A stretch of DNA of 64,000 bases from Stakelama saccharophila (GTDB taxonomy: Bacteria > Pseudomonadota > Alphaproteobacteria > Sphingomonadales > Sphingomonadaceae), in the NCBI RefSeq assembly GCF_032229225.1, contig NZ_CP135076.1, positions 1,159,001 to 1,223,000 of the forward strand, in the 5' to 3' direction. Below are positions 10,342-18,787 of the stretch, piece after piece. Under the pieces are notes generated by a model. That model did no database searches. It saw only the letters and a list, made by a program, of their open reading frames with translations, and had not been told where the DNA came from. Each line of letters starts with the position of its first letter. Within the stretch, counting starts at the first letter, position 1. The position numbers and the translations under genes were made by a program.

Positions 10342-10416
10342 TGTCGGTTTCGCCAAATGCCGGGCTTGTGGTTAAGCTGAGTGATCCGATCGAGAGCAAA
10401 AGGGGGTAGCATTTAC

Positions 10417-12324
10417 ATGGTTCATCGTTTCCGCGCGTCGCTGCTGGGTGGTTTCGCCTGCATGCTCGTTTCCGCCGCGCCACTGGCGCAGGAAACGCCG
10501 CAGGTCACGCCCGACATGGTGCAGACCGGCACCGACATCGCCACCGACTGGCAGCAGCCGGAGGGTAATTTCGACTATGTGAAGCGCGAGGTGATGATCC
10601 CCATGCGTGACGGCGTGAAGCTGCACACCGTCATCATGGTCCCGAAGGGCGCGCACGACCTGCCCATCCTGCTGGAGCGCACGCCCTATAATGCCAGCGG
10701 GTTCGTGCCGAACAACAGCCCGCATATGAAAGACGCGGTCTGGTCCGGCAATCGCGACTGGGCGGACGGCAGCTACATCCTCGTCTGGCAGGACATTCGC
10801 GGCAAATACGGGTCGGAAGGCGATTATGTGATGACGCGCCCGCCAATGGGGCCGCTCAACCCGGAAAAGACCGACGACACCACCGATGCCTATGACACGA
10901 TCGACTGGCTGGTGAAGAATCTGGACCAGTCGAACGGCAGGGTCGGGATGATCGGGTCGTCCTATGACGGCTGGACGGTCACGATGGCGCTGCTCGATCC
11001 GCATCCGGCGCTCAAGGTCGCGGCGCCGGAAAGCCCGATGGTCGACGGCTGGATGGGCGACGACTGGTTCCATTACGGCGCATTCCGCCAGGTCAATCTC
11101 GACTATTTCACCGGCCAGACCACGGCCGCGGGCAGCGGCCCCAGCGTCCCGCGCGAAGGCTATGACGATTATTCCAACTTCCTGAAGGCGGGTTCGGCCG
11201 GCGCCTATGCCGAGGCGCATGGTTTCAAGCAGTTGCCGTGGTGGAACCGTCTGTCCGCCCACCCGGCCTATGACGCCTTCTGGCAGTATCAGGCGGTGGA
11301 CAGGATGCTGGTCGCGAATCCGTCGAAGATTCCGACCATCTGGCTGCAGGGTTTCTGGGACCAGGAGGACATATACGGCGCGGTGCACGCGTGGGAGGCG
11401 CTGAAGAAGGCCGGCTATGAGGAGAACAACCACCTCGTCATCGGCCCCTGGTGGCATAGCCAGATCAACCGCGAAGGGCGCACCATGGGGCCGTTCACCT
11501 GGAACGGCGACACTACCGCGAACTTCCGCCGGAACTGGTTGATCCCGTTCTTCAACCAGCATCTGCGCGGCACCAAGATGGATGAGCCGCTGCCCACGGC
11601 GATGATCTATGACCCGGCGGAGGATCACTGGGATCATTTCGCCGACTGGCCGGGGGCGAAGACGCTCACGCCGCTCTACCTTCAGGCCGACAAGGGGCTC
11701 GCCTTCCAGCAGGCGGCCGCGGGCGAGGACAGCTATGTCTCCGACCCGGCCAAGCCGGTGCCCTACCTGTCGCGGCCCATCCCGCAGGAAAACGACCGCT
11801 GGCGTACCTGGCTGGTGCAGGATCAGCGCTTCGTCACCGATCGGCAGGACGTGGTATCGTATCGCACGCCGGTGCTGACCAAGGCGGTGAAGCTGGAAGG
11901 CGCGCCTGTCGCCGACATCTTCGCCAGGACGACGGGGACCGACGGCGATTTCGTGGTGAAGGTGATCGACGTCTATCCGCCGACCTATCCCGACCAGCCC
12001 GAACTGGGCGGCTATCAGCTACCGATCGCGATGGACATCTTCCGCGGCCGCTATCGCAACAGCTTCGCCGACCCGTCGCCGATCCCGGCGGGCGAGGTGC
12101 AGGAATACAAATTCCGCCTGCCGACGGTGAACTATACGGTGAAGCCCGGTCACCGGATCATGGTGCAGATCCAGTCGAGCCTGTTCCCGCTCTACGACCG
12201 CAATCCGCAGAAATATGTCGACAACATCTTCTACGCCAAGCCGGACGATTACCGGAAGGCCACGGTCAGCATCGTCCACGGGCCGGGCCGGAGCGCGGTC
12301 CTGCTGCCGGTGGCGAGGGAGTAG
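10417..12324 (+). CDS. CocE/NonD family exported hydrolase
   Basis: A 635-residue alpha/beta hydrolase of the family that includes cocaine esterase, X-Pro dipeptidyl peptidases and glutaryl-7-ACA acylases. The start at ATG 10417 follows AGGGGG and gives a signal peptide ending near PLAQ (residue 25), so it acts in the periplasm. The nucleophile serine is S182 in G-S-S-Y-D-G; the acid lies in LQGFWDQED and the histidine in IGPWWHSQ, completing the triad. The C-terminal third is the jelly-roll lid domain (from about residue 410), with the SGTDGDFVVKVIDVYPP-like motif slightly altered to TGTDGDFVVKVIDVYPP. Family members cut acyl or peptide bonds; substrate unknown. It stands alone between two non-coding stretches. 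Confidence 0.93.
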   Translation: MVHRFRASLLGGFACMLVSAAPLAQETPQVTPDMVQTGTDIATDWQQPEGNFDYVKREVMIPMRDGVKLHTVIMVPKGAHDLPILLERTPYNASGFVPNNSPHMKDAVWSGNRDWADGSYILVWQDIRGKYGSEGDYVMTRPPMGPLNPEKTDDTTDAYDTIDWLVKNLDQSNGRVGMIGSSYDGWTVTMALLDPHPALKVAAPESPMVDGWMGDDWFHYGAFRQVNLDYFTGQTTAAGSGPSVPREGYDDYSNFLKAGSAGAYAEAHGFKQLPWWNRLSAHPAYDAFWQYQAVDRMLVANPSKIPTIWLQGFWDQEDIYGAVHAWEALKKAGYEENNHLVIGPWWHSQINREGRTMGPFTWNGDTTANFRRNWLIPFFNQHLRGTKMDEPLPTAMIYDPAEDHWDHFADWPGAKTLTPLYLQADKGLAFQQAAAGEDSYVSDPAKPVPYLSRPIPQENDRWRTWLVQDQRFVTDRQDVVSYRTPVLTKAVKLEGAPVADIFARTTGTDGDFVVKVIDVYPPTYPDQPELGGYQLPIAMDIFRGRYRNSFADPSPIPAGEVQEYKFRLPTVNYTVKPGHRIMVQIQSSLFPLYDRNPQKYVDNIFYAKPDDYRKATVSIVHGPGRSAVLLPVARE

Positions 12325-12384
12325 GGGGACCGGGGCCTGCCTCGCCCTATTGTCACGGCGGCGGTTCGAAGGAAGCGGCCTAAT

Positions 12385-12434
12385 CCTCCCCCGGAGGGGG
12401 AGGGGGACCATGCGCAGCATGGTGGAGGGGTATC
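12385..12434 (+). repeat. Double-hairpin dispersed repeat, copy 1
   Basis: Hairpin one is CCTCCCCC / GGGGGAGG with loop GGA (12385-12403). Hairpin two is ACCATGC / GCATGGT with loop GCA (12407-12423), followed by GGAGGGGTA. The same order (C-rich hairpin, GGGGACC spacer, variable hairpin, TGGAGGGG tail) occurs inverted at 34619-34667 with a different second stem. Confidence 0.75.
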
Positions 12435-12495
12435 GCGGTGCGCGTATTTGCGCCGGCGCTTGCCGCAGCTACCGGGATCACCCCTCCACCCCTTT

Positions 12496-12652
12496 CAGGA
12501 GACTTCTGCAAAAGGCGTGAAACGGACGCCTCTTTCGTCATGCTGACCTTTTCAGCATCCACCTGGCTGCAATAGCAAACGCTTAAGCTAAGCGGCTCGG
12601 TGGACCCGGCCTCCGCCGGGGAGACGAGAATGGATTTCGCAGAGGCATCCTG
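12496..12652. repeat. Cloverleaf-like composite repeat, copy 1
   Basis: Flanked by CAGGAGACTTCTGCAAAAG (12496-12514) and an inverted relative TTTCGCAGAGGCATCCTG (12635-12652). Inside, 12535-12627 can fold with an outer stem TCGTC/GACGA, hairpin ATGCTGA/TCAGCAT, central stem TCCACC/GGTGGA and hairpin CCCGGC/GCCGGG. The loop of the central stem holds a further hairpin CGCTTA/TAAGCG. The copy at 43611-43767 has the same plan with different paired bases. Confidence 0.75.
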
Positions 12653-13087
12653 AAAGAAAGAGCAGTGCTTTTACAACCTCCGCCGTTCGAACTTCCGCAG
12701 GCTGGTGTCCGGTTTCGGGCAGTCGAAAAATGGTCTCAAATAACCGGGATGCGGGGGCGAAGCCGACGACCAGATCGGTTCATCGCCAGATTGCGTGACC
12801 GCCGATACCCTGCTCCGTGCCTTTCGCTCATCAGGTCAAAAGGGGGTGTGACGAATGTGACTCGTAGTGTTCCGAGTTTTGTGCGAGCAGGGCGCCGAGG
12901 GCGTCGACCATCCCTGGTTAAATCATCACTTGCAAGCGAAAGTGTCTGGGGCGCGGGTTGCCGTGTCCTGCCGCCCCAGCCACTGGCCTGATGTCGGGAC
13001 TGCCCAGAGCCTCCGAAGCCGCCGTATTCTTCGGCGAAACTCTTTGAATTCTGAGCTACACGTCCGCATCGGCCCGCAAGGTCACAG

Positions 13088-13425
13088 TACAACGGCGATC
13101 ACACCGCACCCGGCAGCGTCCAAACGTTGCGCGGCCGCAAGTCCAGCCTGTACGAAGGCGGTATCCGTCAGCCGCTGATCATGTATTGGCGCGGCCATAT
13201 GAAACCGGGAACCCGCGACGAGGAAAGCGTCGGCCAGGGCGTCGATCTGTTGCCGACCGTGGCCGACGCCACCGGTCTTGCGGTTCCCGACGGCGCGGAC
13301 GGGACCAGGCCGACCCAACCGAATTGCACGATTCGTCGGACGATCGCACAGCGAAGCGCAAGAGCTTGGTCGAACGCCTGCGCAACTGGATGGCGACGCT
13401 GCCGAAATACAAGCCGGCCGGGTGA
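13088..13425 (+). pseudogene. Sulfatase remnant
   Basis: Two pieces of an arylsulfatase-type protein remain in different frames. Bases 13088-13302 encode YNGDHTAPG then LRGRKSSLYEGGIRQPLIMY and WRGHMKPGT...VDLLPTVADATGL, which is the conserved segment after the metal site of formylglycine-dependent sulfatases. The frame then shifts and bases up to the TGA at 13423 encode ADPTELHDSSDD...SLVERLRNWMATLPKY, the usual C-terminal end. The catalytic N-terminal half with the C/S-x-P-x-R motif is absent, and the part between the pieces has been deleted. The remnant cannot make an active enzyme. It shows that a sulfatase once lay here, next to a still intact CocE hydrolase. Confidence 0.8.
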
Positions 13426-13613
13426 AGGCATCGGAAACATCGTCGCTCGACATGCTGGCCGGATGACTGCTCGAATCGCCTACGGAAACTGCCCCGGTGT
13501 GAACCGCCGCCACCGCGCATGAGAAGCGGCCTGCAACTCGTGCTGGACCTCACAGCATTCCGCATCCGGCGGAATGTGTCCTCAGGCGGCGCGGTACGGC
13601 CGGGGCGGTCCGC

Positions 13614-14189
13614 TCAACGGTTCGCTATCATATCTTGTCTGGCTGCCGACCGGAATGCGAGGGCCGAGCAGAGCAGGAGCGCCAGAAAGAATCCGTTGAG
13701 CAGCATCAGGCCGAGGGGGCCCGGCGGCTCGCTTCTTCCCGCAACTGTCGCGATAGCGCCGATGGCGGCTTGCGCGACCGCTGCGGCCGCCAAGGCACGG
13801 GCCATCCCCGCCGGGTGCAGGCCGGCACCGGCCGCGCCGGCGACGATGGTGAGAATCACGCAACCGTAGAGCAGGTCGAGGGGGTTTTCCTCGTCGCCGA
13901 TGATGCCGACCGCGGCGTTGATCCAGATGATCAGCAGTATCGTCGCCAGCGCCATCGCGGCGCCGGTGCGATACCATGGGTTTGCGGATCGGCGCACCGC
14001 CAGCTCGAAGGCGCCGCCGATGCCGCCGAACAGGCACGCGGCGAAGACGAAATCGCCGGCGGTCCAGGCGACTTCATCGGTGAAACGCATCGCGACCAGG
14101 GGGAGCGCCAGCAGCAGACAGGCGGTTCCCCAGCCCGTCACCCGCCAGACATGCCACCGCACGTGCCGCCCCGTTCTTTGCTTTGCCAT
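13614..14189 (-). CDS. Polytopic inner-membrane protein
   Basis: A 191-residue membrane protein with no recognised catalytic motif. After a basic N-terminus (MAKQRTGRHVRWHVWR) there are five or six hydrophobic segments, around residues 18-35, 45-62, 75-98, 108-128, 132-152 and 160-180. The start at ATG 14189 is preferred because GGAGG lies eight bases before it; an ATG 21 bases further upstream lacks such a site. It is divergent from a gene for a winged-helix protein that is also membrane-embedded, with 87 bases between the two starts. That arrangement suggests the pair share a promoter region and that the regulator controls this gene, possibly sensing through it. Function otherwise unknown. 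Confidence 0.75.
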   Translation of the reverse strand: MAKQRTGRHVRWHVWRVTGWGTACLLLALPLVAMRFTDEVAWTAGDFVFAACLFGGIGGAFELAVRRSANPWYRTGAAMALATILLIIWINAAVGIIGDEENPLDLLYGCVILTIVAGAAGAGLHPAGMARALAAAAVAQAAIGAIATVAGRSEPPGPLGLMLLNGFFLALLLCSALAFRSAARQDMIANR

Positions 14190-14276
14190 CGTCCTGCCTC
14201 CATGGTTCAATGTGGCTGGTCACAAGGCGTGAAAAACCGGCTGAAGGCATGAGCAGTTCATGAGGAATTCCTGAAA

Positions 14277-15380
14277 ATGACCTCGGGCAGCTTCCGGTTC
14301 GAAGGATTCGTTCTCGATTGCGAGGAACGGCATCTGCGCCGCAACGGTCTGCCGGTGGAACTGACCGGCCGCTATTTCGACGCGCTCGCACTGATGCTGC
14401 GCCACCCCGGCACACTGATTTCCAGGGACCGGTTCCTCGACGAGGTCTGGTGCGGCGTGCCCGTTACCGACGAGGCGCTGACACAGTGCGTCAGGACGAT
14501 CCGGCGGCAACTGGGCGACGATGCCGCCCGCCCGCGGTTCATCGAAACGGTGCCAAAGTACGGCTATCGCTTCATCGCGGCGGTCGACCGGGACGATCCG
14601 CCCGCCACGCCGACGGGTATCGAAGCGAGCGAAGATACCGCGCGCCCGGACTATGCGCTGCGTGACTTTCTGTTGCTCGGCGGCGCCGGAACGGCCGGCG
14701 CGTCGGTTTCCGGACTGATCGGCGGCATCGCTTACGGCTTTGTCGCCGCGTCTCGCGCTGGCGCCGGAGCCGGAGGAATTTCGGCGCTGCTGGTGCTGCT
14801 GTGGTTGACCATCATGGTCGCCGCCACGGGGGGCGCAGGCGTCAGCTTCGGCATCGCGGCCGCCGGCTTCCTGCGCAATCGTGCCTGGACGATCGTTGGC
14901 GGCGCCGCCGGCGGAGCGTTCGTCGGCGGCATGGTGAAGCTGCTGGGGATCGACGCGTTCGATCTGCTGCTCGGACGGTCGCCGGGTGACATCACGGGAG
15001 CACCGGAGGGACTGGTGCTCGGCGGCGCCGTCGGTGCGGCGGCATGGCTCGTTGCTGGGGCCGGCCGGCCGATGCGGATGCGGCAACAGATCGCGATTGC
15101 GGCGCTTGCCGGAGGGGCGGGCGCGTTCCTCATCGTCTTCGCGGGCGGGCGCCTGATGGGCGGTAGCCTTGATCTGCTCGCAAGCACCTTCCCGACTTCC
15201 CGGCTCCGCATATATCCGGCGCATGGATTCAGTGGCGGATTTGGGAGCATTTTCCCGATCGTGAGCGGGGTGGGGGAAGGCGTTCTCTTCAGCGGTTGCA
15301 TCGTGACGGCGATGCTGCTTGCACGTTCAGCGATATCCGCCCGCAGGAAGCGGCATACCCCGGGTGCGGCCCAGATATAG
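14277..15380 (+). CDS. Membrane-embedded winged-helix regulator (CadC-like plan)
   Basis: A 367-residue one-component regulator. Residues 5-102 form an OmpR/PhoB-type winged-helix DNA-binding domain: the helix-turn-helix region ISRDRFLDEVWCGVPVTDEA, the recognition helix around LTQCVRTIRRQLGD and the wing ending TVPKYGYRFIA are clear. From about residue 125 on the protein is a run of glycine- and alanine-rich hydrophobic segments, at least six, up to a basic tail. Classical CadC/ToxR proteins have one membrane span and a periplasmic sensor; here the sensor is the membrane domain itself. ATG 14277 is preceded by TGAGGAATTC. It is divergent from a small membrane protein and 113 bases upstream of the exported lactonase. 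Confidence 0.85.
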   Translation: MTSGSFRFEGFVLDCEERHLRRNGLPVELTGRYFDALALMLRHPGTLISRDRFLDEVWCGVPVTDEALTQCVRTIRRQLGDDAARPRFIETVPKYGYRFIAAVDRDDPPATPTGIEASEDTARPDYALRDFLLLGGAGTAGASVSGLIGGIAYGFVAASRAGAGAGGISALLVLLWLTIMVAATGGAGVSFGIAAAGFLRNRAWTIVGGAAGGAFVGGMVKLLGIDAFDLLLGRSPGDITGAPEGLVLGGAVGAAAWLVAGAGRPMRMRQQIAIAALAGGAGAFLIVFAGGRLMGGSLDLLASTFPTSRLRIYPAHGFSGGFGSIFPIVSGVGEGVLFSGCIVTAMLLARSAISARRKRHTPGAAQI

Positions 15381-15493
15381 GCGGCACGCTCCTTGAGCAT
15401 ATGCAGGCGGCCGGTATCATTTTACGGGACTTGCGGTTGCACATTTCGCACCCAGGCGTGATTGGCCGACCGGAATGGCAGTGGAGCGAACGG

Positions 15494-16504
15494 ATGCAGC
15501 TTGATCGTCGTAATTTTATGGCCGGCGCAGCGATGCTTGCGGCATCGCCGGCGCTGGCGGCAGAAGGGCGCGCGTCGGTGCGCCGGCTCTCGCCGAAACT
15601 GGACGCGATCATCGATCCCGCTGCGGCGATCGACACGATCGCCACCGGCATCCGGTGGGCCGAAGGTCCGGTCTGGTTGCGCAATTCGGGGTGTCTGCTC
15701 TTTTCCGATCCTCCTGCAAACATGATCCGTCGCTGGTCTCCGGCAGACGGCGCGTCGCGGTTCCTGTGGCCTTCGGGGGTTGCCGATCCCGATCCGGCAA
15801 CCATTCGCGAGCCGGGCTCCAACGGCATGGCCTATGAGGCCGCCGGCACGGTGATGGTGGCCGACAGCGGGATGCGTGCGTTGACCCGGCTGGATCCGGT
15901 CAGCCGTGAGAAGCTGGTTCTGGTCGGTCATTATCGCGGCAAACGGTTCAACAGCCCCAATGACCTGTGCATCGCCCGGTCGGGCGCCGTCTATTTCACC
16001 GACCCGCCTTATGGCCTGATCGACGGCGACGATTCGCCGCTCAAGGAACTCGGGTTCAATGGTGTCTATCGCTGGAGCCCGGACGGCGAAGTCTTGTTGA
16101 TCGACGGCGATCTCAGCCGGCCGAACGGGGTGGCTCTGTCGCCCGACGAGCGGCGGCTCTATGTTTCCGTGTCCGACGAGCAGGCGCCCCGGATCATGGC
16201 CTATGATCTCGATGCACGGGGCGGGGCTGTCGCGCGCCGGGTCTTCTTCGATGCGAAGCCGCTGATGGGGTCCGATGCGCCGGGGCTTCCCGACGGCATG
16301 AAGGTAGCGGCCGACGGAACGCTATTCTGCTCGGCGCCGGGCGGCATGTGGATCCTGACCCCGGAAGCGGAACCGCTGGGCCGGATCGAAGCGGGTCGCG
16401 CCATCCCCAATTGCTGTTTCGGAGAAAGCGGCGCAACGCTGTTCCTGACGGCGACCGACCGGGTGCTGCGTCTGCCGCTGCGCATCAACGGATGGCGCCG
16501 CTGA
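15494..16504 (+). CDS. Tat-exported SMP-30/gluconolactonase-type hydrolase
   Basis: A 336-residue six-bladed beta-propeller of the SMP-30/regucalcin/gluconolactonase family, which opens sugar lactones using one divalent metal. The start at ATG 15494, with GGAG eleven bases before, gives a Tat-type signal (DRRNFMAGAAMLAASPALAA). Motifs typical of the family are WAEGPVW near the start, SNGMAYE, FNSPNDLCIARSGAVYFTDPPYG and RPNGVALSPDERRLYVS; the E, N and D in these supply the metal ligands. The gene converges with an MFS transporter of the anion symporter family 27 bases away, and a sulfatase remnant lies nearby, which together point to use of an external sugar acid or lactone. The exact substrate is not shown. 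Confidence 0.92.
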   Translation: MQLDRRNFMAGAAMLAASPALAAEGRASVRRLSPKLDAIIDPAAAIDTIATGIRWAEGPVWLRNSGCLLFSDPPANMIRRWSPADGASRFLWPSGVADPDPATIREPGSNGMAYEAAGTVMVADSGMRALTRLDPVSREKLVLVGHYRGKRFNSPNDLCIARSGAVYFTDPPYGLIDGDDSPLKELGFNGVYRWSPDGEVLLIDGDLSRPNGVALSPDERRLYVSVSDEQAPRIMAYDLDARGGAVARRVFFDAKPLMGSDAPGLPDGMKVAADGTLFCSAPGGMWILTPEAEPLGRIEAGRAIPNCCFGESGATLFLTATDRVLRLPLRINGWRR

Positions 16505-16531
16505 CGGCGATCGGCTGCGCAATGCACCGGT

Positions 16532-17821
16532 TCAATCTTCTTGCGACTGCACCGTGCGCACCGGTGGCAGGCGCCGCTCGATGGCGAGTACGCCGAACCC
16601 AGCCGCCGTCAGGCATGTGGCGAGAAACAGCATGGGCGCGAGATCGCTGCCGGTGCGGTCATGAATCGCCGGCACCACCGCCTGGGCGACGAATCCGCCG
16701 AGGTTGCCGACGGAGTTGATCGCGGCGAAACCGGCCGCGGCCCGCGCGCCGGTGAGGAATCGCGGCGGCAGGGACCAGAATACGGGCTGGCCGGAAAAGA
16801 TGGCGGCCGCGGCGATGCACAGGATGACGAATTTCGCCGCGTTTCCCGGTATGACGACGCTCAGGACGAGGCAGAGAGCACCGAGCAGCGCCGGTCCGAC
16901 GGCATGCCATGTCTGGTTTCGAAAGCGTGCGGCGTGGCGCGGGACGCCCCATAGCGCCAGGGCCACGAGCAACCAGGGGATCACGTTCAGAAACCCGTTC
17001 GTGGTGTTGGACACCCCGAAGCCCTGGACGATCGTCGGCAGCCAATAGCTCAACCCATAGGCCGCGAGCGGAAAGCCGATATAGATCACGCTGAGCAGCA
17101 GTACCCGCGGATCCATCAGTGTCTTCCAGGCGCTGCCTTCGTCTGCCACATCCTCGGCCGATCGCTCGAGTTCGTGCGCCAGCCACTGCTTCTGGCCGGG
17201 CTCCAGCCATTTGGCGTGATGGGGCGTCGGCGGCAGCAGGAAATAGACGACCGGTGCCATAAGGATCGCCGGTATGCCCGTGGCGACGAACACCCACTGC
17301 CATCCGGCGAGGCCCAGCGTACCGTCCTGATCGAGCAGCAATCCGCCGATCGCGGCGCCCACGGCGTTCGCCAGGGCGCTCGACAACATGAACACGCCCA
17401 CCGCCCGGGCACGATGCGCTTGCGGAAACCACAAGGTCAGCACGTACAACACACCGGGAAAGAACCCCGCTTCCGCGACGCCCAGCAGAAAGCGCAGCAG
17501 ATAGAAGGCGGCCGCGCTCTTGGCGAAGGCCAGCAGGATCGTGACAAGGCCCCAGGAAGCCATGATCCGCGCGAACCAGACGTGCGCGCCGACCCGTTCG
17601 AGCAGGAGATTGCTCGGAACCTCGAACAGGAAATAGCCGATGAAGAACAATCCGGCGCCCAAGCCATAGGCTGCTTCGCTGAGGCCCAGCGCGCTGACCA
17701 TCTGCAGCTTGGCGTAAGCGATGTTCTGACGGTCGATATAGGCGATCATGTAGATCAGCCCGAGGAGTGGCACGAGCCGCAACATGATGCTGCGCATGGT
17801 TCGTTCGCCCGAATGATTCAT
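16532..17821 (-). CDS. MFS transporter, anion:cation symporter family
   Basis: A 429-residue inner-membrane transporter with twelve membrane segments. The pattern after the first helix, YIDRQNIAYAKLQM, then LFFIGYFLFEVPSNLLLERVGAHVWFARIM and RFLLGVAEAGFFPGV in successive pieces, is that of the ACS group (phthalate, 4-hydroxyphenylacetate, tartrate, glucarate permeases). It should bring in an organic anion with protons. The start at ATG 17821 is chosen for a nearby GGGGAT; an ATG 24 bases inside is also possible. It lies downstream of, and on the same strand as, the luxR-type gene with a 147-base gap, and converges with the SMP-30 lactonase. Substrate is unknown; the lactonase suggests a sugar acid. 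Confidence 0.92.
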   Translation of the reverse strand: MNHSGERTMRSIMLRLVPLLGLIYMIAYIDRQNIAYAKLQMVSALGLSEAAYGLGAGLFFIGYFLFEVPSNLLLERVGAHVWFARIMASWGLVTILLAFAKSAAAFYLLRFLLGVAEAGFFPGVLYVLTLWFPQAHRARAVGVFMLSSALANAVGAAIGGLLLDQDGTLGLAGWQWVFVATGIPAILMAPVVYFLLPPTPHHAKWLEPGQKQWLAHELERSAEDVADEGSAWKTLMDPRVLLLSVIYIGFPLAAYGLSYWLPTIVQGFGVSNTTNGFLNVIPWLLVALALWGVPRHAARFRNQTWHAVGPALLGALCLVLSVVIPGNAAKFVILCIAAAAIFSGQPVFWSLPPRFLTGARAAAGFAAINSVGNLGGFVAQAVVPAIHDRTGSDLAPMLFLATCLTAAGFGVLAIERRLPPVRTVQSQED

Positions 17822-17968
17822 GCGCGCATCCCCGATTTCCCCTTCGCCTATATTCGCGCGATGATATCGTTGGCGAGGGCACCTGGCCACCAACGAGCGC
17901 ATCGGCCGTCGAGCGGATGTCCCCGCTTCCCCCACGCAGTCGAGACCTGCCCGTTTGCGCCGTTGTGG

Positions 17969-18568
17969 TCAGAGGACGCGAAAGGCGCTCAGGCGGAACA
18001 AAAGGCTTTCGCGGGAAGAAACGCCGATCTTGGAATAAATCCGCCGGATGTGCGTCCTGACGGTGCCGGGTGAAATATTCTGGCTCTGCGCGATGTCGGC
18101 GACCGTGCTGCCGTGCAGGATCAGGCCGAGCACGCCGTGCTCGGCATGGGTAAGACCGAATACCTTTTCGACATCGGTATAGTGCGGCGTGAACTCGGGG
18201 GCGTCCCGCACGAAGCACAGGCAGGCGAGTCTTCGGGCCTCGAACGCCCAGCCACGGAAGAGAAAGTGTCCGCCGGACGGGCATTCGACCGCCAGCGTCC
18301 GCATGTGACTGCTCAACGTTTCGACGAAATCGGCCAGTTGCTTTTGCTGGTATTGGCCGTCCAGGGCCAATGCCCCGTCGCGAAGGGCGATGTCGGCGCC
18401 GGTGTCCAGGAGCGCCTTGGCCGCTTCGTTCGCCCACTGCAATTGCAGGTTGCGTGATACGATCACACGCGGTGTCGCGTCCTGCTCCAGCCATTTCAGG
18501 GCTGTGTTGAAGAGTTGTTCGCTGTTGCTCGCACATGCGATATGGCGCGGAACGGCAGGCGTTGGCAC
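17969..18568 (-). CDS. LuxR-family transcriptional regulator
   Basis: A 199-residue regulator. The C-terminal part (about 134-195) is a LuxR/NarL helix-turn-helix: LTHAEHGVLGLILHGSTVAD, then IAQSQNISPGTVRTHIRRIY and KIGVSSRESLL. The N-terminal part (20-125) looks like a PAS-type sensor, with PRVIVSRNLQLQWANEAAKA as its start. There is no receiver domain, so it is not a classical response regulator, and no autoinducer-domain signature. It begins with GTG 18568 behind GGGGGAGG. It sits just upstream of the MFS transporter on the same strand and probably regulates it; it is also divergent from the ECF sigma gene, 219 bases away. Confidence 0.88.
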   Translation of the reverse strand: MPTPAVPRHIACASNSEQLFNTALKWLEQDATPRVIVSRNLQLQWANEAAKALLDTGADIALRDGALALDGQYQQKQLADFVETLSSHMRTLAVECPSGGHFLFRGWAFEARRLACLCFVRDAPEFTPHYTDVEKVFGLTHAEHGVLGLILHGSTVADIAQSQNISPGTVRTHIRRIYSKIGVSSRESLLFRLSAFRVL

Positions 18569-18787
18569 TGCGACCTCCCCCTTCGATCATCGGCCAAGTT
18601 GTCTTTGTTTAATAGCGGTTAACCATGGTGCGAACATCTACCATCTTGGGTATAAACGGCGATTGCGGGCTAAAACCGTTTCAATGTGGGACCGGGCCTG
18701 TCCGTGCGGCGCCGATGGGCGCGCCTGCCGGCGATCTCGTTACCTGGCTGGTCGGGTGGTCATCCTTCTGACATATGCGCGGACGCC

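Larger units (their letters stand above)
12325..13087. repeat. Gene-poor region with composite palindromic repeats
   Basis: No supportable gene. It starts with two hairpins (12385-12403 and 12407-12423), then GGTGGAGGGGT at 12421-12431 whose exact complement lies at 12480-12490. From 12496 to 12652 there is a second composite element (described separately). From about 12660 to 13087 there is unremarkable sequence with no family resemblance in any frame; it may be decayed coding DNA leading into the sulfatase remnant. Confidence 0.6.

Noticed and set aside
12736..13092. A 118-codon minus-strand frame in the repeat-rich gap
   Set aside because: No family resemblance, no good ribosome binding site, and it crosses the start of the sulfatase relic; treated as non-coding.
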